DNA from: an uncultured Bacteroidales bacterium
Lineage (GTDB): Bacteria; Bacteroidota; Bacteroidia; Bacteroidales; UBA932
Length of the DNA: 43,164 bases
Reading direction: 5' to 3'
NCBI GenBank assembly: GCA_947253655.1
Contig: CAMYAE010000017.1
Coordinates: 1 to 43,164 of the forward strand
Within the stretch, counting starts at the first letter, position 1; the number at the start of each line of letters is the position of its first letter. The notes beneath the pieces were generated by a model that worked only from the letters and a program-made list of their open reading frames with translations, ran no database searches and was not told the origin of the DNA. Shown here one piece after another: positions 33,363 to 40,640 of this stretch. The translations under genes were made by a program, and so were the position numbers.

Positions 33363-33368
33363 GGCGGA

Positions 33369-33548
33369 TTACAATTTGTTTATATCTTTTTCGATACCGT
33401 TCACTCCGTCTTTGAAGTTCCTTATCCCTTTGCCGATACCTTTCATTAGTTCGGGGAGCTTCTTGCCGCCGAATAGCAAAAGTATAACAAGAGCGATAAT
33501 GATAATCTCTCCCGCACCAAGGTTACCTAAAAATAATAATCTGTTCAT
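33369..33548 (-). CDS. tatA: TatA/E-type translocase subunit, first copy
   Basis: The start at ATG 33548 (MNRLLFLGNLGAGE) gives 59 residues: one membrane helix (about 11-24), the FGGKKLPELMKGIGKG hinge (about 25-40) and an amphipathic helix with an acidic tail. TatA oligomers form the pore for folded substrates. It is directly upstream of tatC. The second copy in this cluster is very similar in the first 50 residues. Confidence 0.93.
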   Translation of the reverse strand: MNRLLFLGNLGAGEIIIIALVILLLFGGKKLPELMKGIGKGIRNFKDGVNGIEKDINKL

Positions 33549-33613
33549 GATAAATGAGTATATTCGGCTAATATACAAAAAAACCGCAAAATCACTATAA
33601 GTTATTACAAGGT

Positions 33614-33629
33614 TTTGCCGGTCGGCAAA
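33614..33629. repeat. 16-bp palindrome before tatA
   Basis: TTTGCCG (33614-33620) and CGGCAAA (33623-33629) form arms around two bases, in the 97-base gap between the DUF1080 gene and tatA. It could be an operator or mRNA hairpin; this is the widest gap in the cluster, so tatA-tatC may have separate control. Confidence 0.5.
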
Positions 33630-33645
33630 TGACTGTTTTCAGTTC

Positions 33646-34557
33646 TTAGTCAAGCACTTTAATACGGATATTCCTGTACCACACATCGTCACCGTGATCC
33701 TGGAGGCCGAAATAGCCCTCGTGGTTGTCACCGCCGCAGTTGTTCAACAACTCAAATGCAAGTGGCCATTTTTCTTTTGAAAACTTGGATGCCTGAAGCA
33801 TATCAGTCCACTGATTTGTCCACAGGTGGTATTCTACCACATTTACATCATTCTGGCCATGTACTACCGTACCTTTGTACACCATTATCTTGGCCTTGTT
33901 CCATTCTCCGAAAGGATTCTGATTCTGCGGTTTCGCCGGTATCATATCATACAGGGAGGCTGATTGCCTGTTGCCGTCGATTCCAAGCATTGCGTCAGGA
34001 TGATTTGCATTGTCAAGCACCTGATATTCAGGGGAGGAAATGTATATAGGCTCCCACCTGTCATTGCCCTCGGCATCTTTTGTCTTGATCTCCTGTGCGA
34101 GATAGAATATACCGGAGTTGCCGCCTTTTGAGGCCTTCCATTCAAGTTCCACCTGGAAATTCTTGAATTTGTGTGCGAAAATAAGATCTCCGCCATCTCC
34201 TGTCTGTCCCTCTCCTGTGCCGGAGCCTGCAAATTTGAGACAGCCGTCTTCAATCGACCACCTTGACGGTACAACGTCTTTGCCGTATCCTCTCCAGCCC
34301 TCAAGGCTTGAGCCGTCAAAGAGAATATAATATCCGTCTTTGTCTATAGGCAATGAGGCCAAATCAACCTGAGGCTTTTCTACCGAGATATATTCCGGTG
34401 CCCCCTCTTTTGCGACTTTTGTCTCCATAGTCTCTGTACTTAACCATTTAAGCCCCTCGGTCTTTGCTGTTGCGTTTTTTTTGCCGTTGTTGCAGCAGCA
34501 AGAGCCTGCGGCAATAATCAATGCTGCACTTGCAGCCGCCATTATTATATTTTTCAT
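33646..34557 (-). CDS. DUF1080 (3-keto-disaccharide hydrolase-type) lipoprotein
   Basis: 303 residues: signal with lipobox AAGSC (Cys20), then one DUF1080 domain of concanavalin-like beta sheet (about 80-303) with YYILFDGSSLEGWRG, GDLIFAHKFKNFQVELEWK, GGNSGIFYLAQE and GYFGLQDHGDDVWYRNIRI. Recent work on Bacteroides ties such proteins to hydrolysis or hydration of 3-keto-glycosides made by Gfo/Idh oxidases. Its placement 26 bases after a Tat-exported Gfo/Idh gene supports that. It should face the periplasm or be surface-exposed. Confidence 0.85.
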   Translation of the reverse strand: MKNIIMAAASAALIIAAGSCCCNNGKKNATAKTEGLKWLSTETMETKVAKEGAPEYISVEKPQVDLASLPIDKDGYYILFDGSSLEGWRGYGKDVVPSRWSIEDGCLKFAGSGTGEGQTGDGGDLIFAHKFKNFQVELEWKASKGGNSGIFYLAQEIKTKDAEGNDRWEPIYISSPEYQVLDNANHPDAMLGIDGNRQSASLYDMIPAKPQNQNPFGEWNKAKIMVYKGTVVHGQNDVNVVEYHLWTNQWTDMLQASKFSKEKWPLAFELLNNCGGDNHEGYFGLQDHGDDVWYRNIRIKVLD

Positions 34558-34583
34558 ATTATTGGTTGTTTAGTCATCGATGA

Positions 34584-36065
34584 TTATAGTGGCATTTCAG
34601 GCAATGCCCAGCCCTCACGATATGTGTGCTTTATCAGTTCTTGAGCGTATGCCTGTGCGTTTACCGGTTCTGTGTAAGTCGTGTTAAACGTAGGGTGACC
34701 GTCATGTATTGAGAAGCCGTCATGTATTACGGTCTTGATTGTGGCATCGGCAGGTATATTTGTAAATCTCATATTCTCGCCGTCCCATTCGAGTTCTCTG
34801 TTCAGTGCCTGAAGCCTTACTGCAAGTACTCCCATAAGTACCATTTCCGTGAAAGGACCGGCCTCGGCAAAGTCTGATGCCGAAGCTATACGGCTTTCTG
34901 CCGGTTCCTTGCAAGCCCTTATCCAGTCTTGCTGGTGTGAGACATTTATTTCACGCAGCTTATGAGGCACTTCAGGATTTCTTCCGGAAACTAGATAAGG
35001 GTTTACTCCATAACATCCGCATATCAGAGTATCTTTAGTCCCATAGAAAATCGTTCCGCCTCCACTCATATTCAAGTCAACGCCTGCCGGCAGACCTTTC
35101 GGCCTTTCCGGTTTAAGACCTCCGTCGTACCATGTTACTTCCACCTCCGGCATAGCAACCTTAGGCATGTTGTCCCTTGCAGGGAAAACAAATTTTATCA
35201 TTTCGGCATTAGGAGCACTTTCTGTCAGCACTGTAGTTGAGCTGGCCTGAGCCTTGATCGGGTATTTCAGATTAAGGGCCTTGAATACGGGATGCAGTAT
35301 GTGGCAGGCCATATCTCCGAGGGCTCCTGTACCAAAGTCCCACCAGCCGCGGAAGTTCCAAGGAGTATAGATAGAGTTGTACGGACGCATCGGGGCCGGT
35401 CCTATAAAATTATCCCAGTCCAATGTTGAAGGTATATCTTCAACATTCTCAGGACGATGCAGGCCTTGCGGCCATATAGGTCTGTCCGTAAATGTCTCAA
35501 CCTTGCGCACCTCACCGATTTCTCCGTTCCAAATCCACTCGCACACTTTCCTTACGCCTTCTCCGGATGCTCCCTGATTGCCCATTTGAGAGGCGATCTT
35601 ATGTTTTTCTGCGAGTTTTGTAAGCAGACGAGCCTCATAGATTGAATGGACAAGAGGTTTCTCCACATATACGTGTTTCCCGGCTGCGATTGCTTGGGCT
35701 GCAATTATAGCATGAGTGTGGTCGGCAGTTGCAACCATTACAGCGTCAGCCTTATCCAGGAGTTCATCGTACATCTTGCGGTAGTCGGTGTAACGCTTTG
35801 CGTTAGGGTAGCGATCAAAGACGTGGGCTGCATATTTGGTGTCCACATCGCACAGCCCGATTATGTTCTCCGTCTCCATTTCCTTAAGATTGGCTGCACC
35901 CCTGCCCCCAATTCCCACTCCGAGAATATTAAGTTTTTCTGTTGACGGCATCACTGGCTTTTTCTTGCGTTCAGCTCCCAAGATCTCGTTAGGTGCCACA
36001 GACAATCCGATAGCGGCAGCCGTTCCTGCCTTGAGGAACGAGCGCCTTGAAATTTCTTTTTCCAT
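34584..36065 (-). CDS. Gfo/Idh-family oxidoreductase with Tat signal
   Basis: 493 residues. The N-terminus SRRSFLKAGTAAAIGLSVAP (residues 6-25) is a clear twin-arginine signal. A Rossmann domain (LNILGVGIGGRGAANL), the family catalytic motif EKPLVHS and a C-terminal beta-sheet domain with GWWDFGTGALGDMACHILH follow. It probably oxidises or isomerises sugars with a tightly bound NAD(P), loaded in the cytoplasm, which explains Tat export. It sits between two tatA genes and next to the DUF1080 lipoprotein, a likely partner on 3-keto sugars. Confidence 0.88.
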   Translation of the reverse strand: MEKEISRRSFLKAGTAAAIGLSVAPNEILGAERKKKPVMPSTEKLNILGVGIGGRGAANLKEMETENIIGLCDVDTKYAAHVFDRYPNAKRYTDYRKMYDELLDKADAVMVATADHTHAIIAAQAIAAGKHVYVEKPLVHSIYEARLLTKLAEKHKIASQMGNQGASGEGVRKVCEWIWNGEIGEVRKVETFTDRPIWPQGLHRPENVEDIPSTLDWDNFIGPAPMRPYNSIYTPWNFRGWWDFGTGALGDMACHILHPVFKALNLKYPIKAQASSTTVLTESAPNAEMIKFVFPARDNMPKVAMPEVEVTWYDGGLKPERPKGLPAGVDLNMSGGGTIFYGTKDTLICGCYGVNPYLVSGRNPEVPHKLREINVSHQQDWIRACKEPAESRIASASDFAEAGPFTEMVLMGVLAVRLQALNRELEWDGENMRFTNIPADATIKTVIHDGFSIHDGHPTFNTTYTEPVNAQAYAQELIKHTYREGWALPEMPL

Positions 36066-36077
36066 AAGTATTTTGGT

Positions 36078-36281
36078 TTATTTTTCCGAATTGTCATCTT
36101 TCGGATCGGAATTTATGTCTTTCTCAATTTCCGACATTCCGTCCTTGAAACTCCTCACACCCTTGCCGAGGCCTTTCATAAGTTCGGGAATTTTTTTACC
36201 GCCAAAGATTAATAGAATTACAAGGGCGATGATTATTATTTCACCTGCACCGATATTCCCCAAAAATAAAATGTTGTGCAT
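36078..36281 (-). CDS. tatA: TatA/E-type translocase subunit, second copy
   Basis: 67 residues (MHNILFLGNIGAGE...) with one membrane helix, the FGGKKIPELMKGLGKG hinge and an acidic tail (DPKDDNSEK). It closely parallels the tatA next to tatC. The position, 12 bases before the Tat-signal oxidoreductase gene, suggests co-expression with that substrate. Whether the two copies differ in function is unknown. Confidence 0.92.
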   Translation of the reverse strand: MHNILFLGNIGAGEIIIIALVILLIFGGKKIPELMKGLGKGVRSFKDGMSEIEKDINSDPKDDNSEK

Positions 36282-36302
36282 AATAATTGTAATTTAGTGT
36301 TA

Positions 36303-37373
36303 TTATCGTTTCTTTAACAAGCCGTATCCCTCTGTCATTTTGCTTCTTCGCTCCCGTATTGCCTCCAATGTCTTATTGTCGCCGATTGAAGGCATTTTAT
36401 GGCTGCCGGCATCTTCAAGCATCTTCCATGAGATTTCCGATGCAACGAAAGCGTCTTCCATTCTCGGAAGTCCTGAGCGACGCTTTCCCTCAAGAATGGA
36501 ATCGGCAAAATCATTACAGATTACTGCAATATTCTTGCCTCCGAAAGGTTTTTCTATTCTTTTCGTGAGAGTTATGCCTCTCATATCCACAACAGCGGTC
36601 TTGAAATCATGGGTCATACGAACAAGGCCCTTTGTGCCGATTATGTCCGTATAGGAATTATGAGTTTGATCCTTAGCAAGCTGGCCATATACAAATCCTT
36701 GTGTAATATCAAACACGACACCGTTTTTGAAGGTTCCATGGCATTGCAGCCACCAAGGCTCTTCCCAATCCCACATTCTCAAGGCCTGGGAATGCCAGGT
36801 GTCATATTCAGATTCCGCATACCACCTTGTTATGTCCACATAGTGCATGCCGCAGTCGTGAAATGGAGGCCCCTCGTATTCGTGTCCCTCTCCCGGTGCA
36901 AGTCCGGGTGTCATGTGGCATATACGGATTATTGCCGGCTCTCCAATCTCACCGGAGCTGATAAAGTCTTTCATTATATGATGATACCAGGAATTGCGGA
37001 GGTATAGATTTACCGTAGATATAACCTCTGAATCCTTTATCATATTTATGGCCGCTTCCTCCTCTTCGATATTGGCGGCAATAGGCTTTTCAGCCAGAAT
37101 ATGTTTCCCGTACTTTACAGCTTTTCCTATTTGCCCTTTCCTTGAATCGGCCAATGCGGACAGCACGACAGCTTCAACTTCACTGTCTCTGAAAATCATA
37201 TCCTCATCATCTATGATATTGGCTTCAGGCACAATCTCCGAAGCCAAATCTCTCGCAATAGGTGAGGTGTCACATATATAGGAAATATTCCATCTACCAC
37301 TTTCCAACATCGTTTTCAGATACTTCTCTCCCATTCTTCCGAAACCGATAATCCCTACATTTATTTTACGCAT
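36303..37373 (-). CDS. Cytosolic Gfo/Idh/MocA-family oxidoreductase
   Basis: The start at ATG 37373 (MRKINVGIIGFGRMG) gives 356 residues without a signal peptide. The Rossmann NAD(P) motif GFGRMG, catalytic Lys in HILAEKPIA and FHDCGMHYVDITRWY (substrate-side His) are present. It is probably a sugar dehydrogenase or reductase, and the cytoplasmic counterpart of the exported oxidoreductase. It is the first gene of the Tat/DUF1080 cluster, 21 bases ahead of tatA. Confidence 0.88.
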   Translation of the reverse strand: MRKINVGIIGFGRMGEKYLKTMLESGRWNISYICDTSPIARDLASEIVPEANIIDDEDMIFRDSEVEAVVLSALADSRKGQIGKAVKYGKHILAEKPIAANIEEEEAAINMIKDSEVISTVNLYLRNSWYHHIMKDFISSGEIGEPAIIRICHMTPGLAPGEGHEYEGPPFHDCGMHYVDITRWYAESEYDTWHSQALRMWDWEEPWWLQCHGTFKNGVVFDITQGFVYGQLAKDQTHNSYTDIIGTKGLVRMTHDFKTAVVDMRGITLTKRIEKPFGGKNIAVICNDFADSILEGKRRSGLPRMEDAFVASEISWKMLEDAGSHKMPSIGDNKTLEAIRERRSKMTEGYGLLKKR

Positions 37374-37442
37374 AATATTCACACCGTTATCTGACAAGCC
37401 AAGATAATAAACCAAATCTGTGTTTGCTAATGTGCACATCCA

Positions 37443-37490
37443 CAAATTTATATATTTTTTCTAAAGTCGGCAATAAGGGACAAAAGTCGG
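37443..37490 (-). promoter_or_regulatory. Promoter with two direct repeats for the Gfo/Idh-Tat cluster
   Basis: TAAATTTG on the minus strand (37443-37450) is a -7 box reading into the cluster. Two copies of CCGACTTT (minus strand; 37463-37470 and 37483-37490) are exactly 20 bp apart, and the nearer one covers the -33 position where no TTG is present. This is the layout of an activator-dependent promoter. Confidence 0.55.
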
Positions 37491-37563
37491 TATTCCTATT
37501 GGTTAATGACGGAATTATCACAGCGTTGCGAGGCAGCATGATTAAAATTAGTGTAATGGAAAT

Positions 37564-37594
37564 TTGGATGTTGTTTTGGAAATTTTTACTTTTG
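37564..37594 (+). promoter_or_regulatory. Promoter of the small peptide/fimbrillin-like operon
   Basis: TTG (37564-37566), a 20-base spacer and TACTTTTG (37587-37594) match the consensus and lie 48 bases before the small peptide ATG. Confidence 0.75.
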
Positions 37595-37641
37595 TAAAGT
37601 AGCCTCTACTAAATGATTCGTAAATTACCATCTAAAATTAT

Positions 37642-37782
37642 ATGACAATGAACGTCAAAAACAATTACACGGCTCCTGAAATGGAGCAATTTGACATAGA
37701 TGTCCAAACGGCATTATGTCTTAGCGGCATAGGTAACACAACCGATCCTGCATCGGAAGACGATTGGGGAACGCTCTCTTAA
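37642..37782 (+). CDS. Small peptide, 46 residues
   Basis: A complete ATG frame encodes MTMNVKNNYTAPEMEQFDID and then a segment with LCLSG and an acidic, tryptophan-containing end (SEDDWGTLS). It has no signal peptide or membrane helix. Short peptides with a Y(T/S)xPExE start and an LCxSG motif often precede surface lipoprotein genes in Bacteroidales; their role is unknown. The next gene begins 5 bases after its stop, and both start regions share ATGACAATGAA. Confidence 0.65.
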   Translation: MTMNVKNNYTAPEMEQFDIDVQTALCLSGIGNTTDPASEDDWGTLS

Positions 37783-37787
37783 AACTT

Positions 37788-39131
37788 ATGACAATGAAAA
37801 CATTTATTAAAATATTATCTGCGGCGGCAGTAGCTGCCCTCGCAGTTGTATCTTGTGATAAGCAGGAGAACATACTCGACAATTGTACCAAGACTGTGAA
37901 TTTCACAGCTTCAGAAATCGCAACCAAAACCGTTTTCGGCACCCCTGACGCCGGGTCGTACCCGACGCTTTGGACAGCCGGAAGTGTGAAAGTGTCTTTG
38001 AATTACGCAAAGCCCGTTCGGGCTGCGATAACTCCTTCTGCTGACGGCACAACAGCGGATTTTTCAGCTTCTATAGCCGATAACAATAAAGGTTCTTATT
38101 TGTTCTCATCAATCAGCCCCGCTGATGCCGGTATTTCATTAAGTAGTGGATATAAGTCATGGACTGTTGAGATACCGCAAAGCCAAAAGTCTACGGCCAT
38201 TTCCGTAGATGAGAAGGCACAGGTTCTTGTTGCCAAGGCAAAGACCACTGAAATGCCAAGCAGCATTACAATGAACTACAAACACGTAACTGCTTATGGC
38301 AGATTGTCATTAACCGGTCTTCCTTCTGGAATTTCTATCCTTTCTGTAGATCTCATTGCTGAAAAAAACTGGGCAGGGCGTTATTTCTATTATATTGAAG
38401 ATAATAATACAAATTTGGCAGGAACTCTTAAAGAAAACGGGGCTTCAAATTCAATAAATGTTTCAGCTCCATCACCTGCGGATATATGGTTTGCCTGTGC
38501 TCCGGTTGACTTGGGAGGGACACAACTAACCGTAAAGGTAAATGCGAGCACCGGTATCTATGAGAAAAAAGTTACAATCCCGGTAGGAAAAGTATTTACC
38601 GCAGGAAAGGTGGCTAAATTCAAAATAGACATGTCAGGAGTTTTGCCAAGTTCTGATGTGGTTTACGACCTTGTAACTTCACTTGATCAGCTTACATCTG
38701 GTAGCGAGGTGATAATCGCAAATCTGGACGGCACAAAAGCGATGAGTTCGGCGCAGAATAAGAACAATAGAAAGGCGGTCGATATCTCACTAACAGACAA
38801 TAAAATCATAAATCCGGCCGAAGCGGTAGCAATATTTACTGTTAAAAATGGTTTCAACGGTACGACTCTCGCATTTAAAGATAGTCAGGGATATATTTAT
38901 GCAGCAGGAGGTACCAAAAAGAATCAGTTAAAAACAAAAGCAACATTGGCTCTTGATGCTTCTTGGAACGTTACAATTGCAACCGGAGGAAGTGCAACGA
39001 TTGTTTGTGCTGACAGTGAAGTTCAGCGGAACACGATCAGGTATAATTTGTCATCTGATATATTCTCATGCTACGCTAGCGACAGTACGTATGAGGGTCT
39101 GAGGCCGATTGCCATATATAAGAAGAAATGA
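37788..39131 (+). CDS. Fimbrillin-like surface lipoprotein
   Basis: 447 residues with signal and lipobox VVSC (MKTFIKILSAAAVAALAVVSC); ATG 37788 and ATG 37794 are alternatives, and the latter gives the cleaner signal. The N-terminal half has the fimbrillin-like pattern (TKTVFGTPDAGSYPTLW, repeated beta strands). The C-terminal half (from about 300: YDLVTSLDQLTSGSEVIIAN... IRYNLSSDIFSCYAS) resembles a beta domain recalled from other secreted Bacteroidetes proteins. It is probably a cell-surface adhesin or matrix protein. Confidence 0.8.
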   Translation: MTMKTFIKILSAAAVAALAVVSCDKQENILDNCTKTVNFTASEIATKTVFGTPDAGSYPTLWTAGSVKVSLNYAKPVRAAITPSADGTTADFSASIADNNKGSYLFSSISPADAGISLSSGYKSWTVEIPQSQKSTAISVDEKAQVLVAKAKTTEMPSSITMNYKHVTAYGRLSLTGLPSGISILSVDLIAEKNWAGRYFYYIEDNNTNLAGTLKENGASNSINVSAPSPADIWFACAPVDLGGTQLTVKVNASTGIYEKKVTIPVGKVFTAGKVAKFKIDMSGVLPSSDVVYDLVTSLDQLTSGSEVIIANLDGTKAMSSAQNKNNRKAVDISLTDNKIINPAEAVAIFTVKNGFNGTTLAFKDSQGYIYAAGGTKKNQLKTKATLALDASWNVTIATGGSATIVCADSEVQRNTIRYNLSSDIFSCYASDSTYEGLRPIAIYKKK

Positions 39132-39162
39132 TTACTGAAAGAGATTCGGTAATTCTATATTT

Positions 39163-39197
39163 CAGCCCGGTGCAGAAAAGCATCGGGCTGTTTTTTT
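39163..39197 (+). terminator. Intrinsic terminator of the fimbrillin-like gene
   Basis: CAGCCCGGTGC (39163-39173) pairs with GCATCGGGCTG (39180-39190) over 11 bp with one wobble, followed by seven T. Confidence 0.92.
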
Positions 39198-39413
39198 GCC
39201 ATTTTATGTAGTAGTGCTTCTTTTTCTTTTTGTCGGTTTGATTATTCACTGCTTCTGAGGGACCTGTTCCTCTTTAAGAGACCGTTTCCTCATTATAAGT
39301 ACCGGTGCTTGCGGCACCGCACAAAGTAACTAACCGGTGTAGTCAAAAGACAAGGGCAACATTATAGTCGCCCTGTATAGCAAGCACTAAGGTGTCTGGA
39401 AATCAGGATATTC
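39198..39413. other. Intergenic region with a hairpin, no gene seen
   Basis: This stretch between two convergent genes contains a CGGTGC/GCACCG hairpin near 39302-39318 and a GGGC/GCCC pairing near 39355-39374, but no T-run that would make a clear terminator for pepT. No frame longer than about 60 codons is credible. Confidence 0.45.
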
Positions 39414-40640
39414 TTATTCTGCAAATAGTCGGATAATGTTTAAAATCACCTTTGAGGCGGCCTGCATGCTTTCCAATGGAACAAACTCCATTTTGCCGTG
39501 GAAATTGAGCCCTCCGGCAAATATATTAGGACAAGGCAGCCCCATAAAGCTCAGGTTAGCCCCGTCTGTTCCGCCTCGGATAGGCTGGACCTTAGGTTTG
39601 ATCCCTTCCATTTCCATAGCCTTAATCGCTTTCTCCACAATATGATAGTGAGGCTCAACCTTTTCTCTCATGTTTTTGTATTGGTCCGTTATCTTCAATG
39701 AAACCGTGCCCTTGCCGTATTTCCTGTTTATGAAATCGCAGCAATCCTCTATAAGTTCCTTTTTCTCCTCGAACTTGGGCCGGTCGTGGTCTCTGATGAT
39801 ATAAACTATATCTGCCTGCTCCACGGAGGCGTTGAAGCTGACGATATGGAAGAAGCCTTCGTAACCTTCCGTATATTCAGGCTTTTGCTCGACAGGAAGC
39901 AGTCCATTCAGTTCGGCCGCGATAAGAATGGCATTCTTCATCTTGTTTTTGGCACAGCCAGGGTGCACATTGCGTCCCTGAATGTGGATTTTGGCGGAAG
40001 CCGCATTGAAGTTCTCAAATTCAATTTCTCCGACTTCTCCGCCGTCCATTGTGTAGGCATATTCGGCACCGAATTTCTTCACGTCGAATTTCACAACCCC
40101 ACGCCCTATTTCCTCATCGGGGGTGAAGCCGATACATATTTTCCCGTGTTTGAATTCAGGATGTTCCACAATATATTGCACAGCCGTCATTATTTCAGCC
40201 ACTCCGGCTTTGTCGTCAGCTCCCAAAAGAGTTGTGCCGTCGGTGGTAATAAGGGTTTGGCCTTTATATGACAACAATTCCGGAAATTCTTCAGGCTTCA
40301 GATACAGGCCCTTAACCCCTTTCAGGGCTATTTCCTTACCGTCATAGTCTCTGATTATCTGCGGCTTTATATCCTTGCCGGAAGCATCCGGCGATGTGTC
40401 TACATGGGAAATAAATCCAATCGCCGGCACTTTTTTGTCGGTATTTGACGGTATTACGCCCATAACATAGCCGTATTCGTCCAGTTCGGCCTTGACGCCC
40501 ATAGCATTAAGTTCTTCGCAGAGCAATTTCAACAAGTCCAGTTGCTTTGCCGTACTTGGCTGTTCCTGCGAATTTTCATCGGATTGGGTGTCTATAGATA
40601 TATATCTTAAAAATTTGTCTAATATATTTTCCATAATCAT
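39414..40640 (-). CDS. pepT: Peptidase T (tripeptide aminopeptidase)
   Basis: 408 residues of the M20 metallopeptidase family. Zinc-site motifs are seen: FISHVDTSPD (H79, D81), LLGADDKAGVAE, GFTPDEEIGRG and MDGGEVGE; the final His is in LNFHGKMEF. It removes the N-terminal residue from tripeptides in the cytoplasm. The ATG at 40640 overlaps the OPT stop (ATGA), so transport and peptide breakdown are translationally coupled. Confidence 0.96.
   Translation of the reverse strand: MIMENILDKFLRYISIDTQSDENSQEQPSTAKQLDLLKLLCEELNAMGVKAELDEYGYVMGVIPSNTDKKVPAIGFISHVDTSPDASGKDIKPQIIRDYDGKEIALKGVKGLYLKPEEFPELLSYKGQTLITTDGTTLLGADDKAGVAEIMTAVQYIVEHPEFKHGKICIGFTPDEEIGRGVVKFDVKKFGAEYAYTMDGGEVGEIEFENFNAASAKIHIQGRNVHPGCAKNKMKNAILIAAELNGLLPVEQKPEYTEGYEGFFHIVSFNASVEQADIVYIIRDHDRPKFEEKKELIEDCCDFINRKYGKGTVSLKITDQYKNMREKVEPHYHIVEKAIKAMEMEGIKPKVQPIRGGTDGANLSFMGLPCPNIFAGGLNFHGKMEFVPLESMQAASKVILNIIRLFAE

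Noticed and set aside
33055..33600. 181-residue plus-strand frame
   Set aside because: It is antisense to tatC and tatA, which are clear family members with intact motifs.
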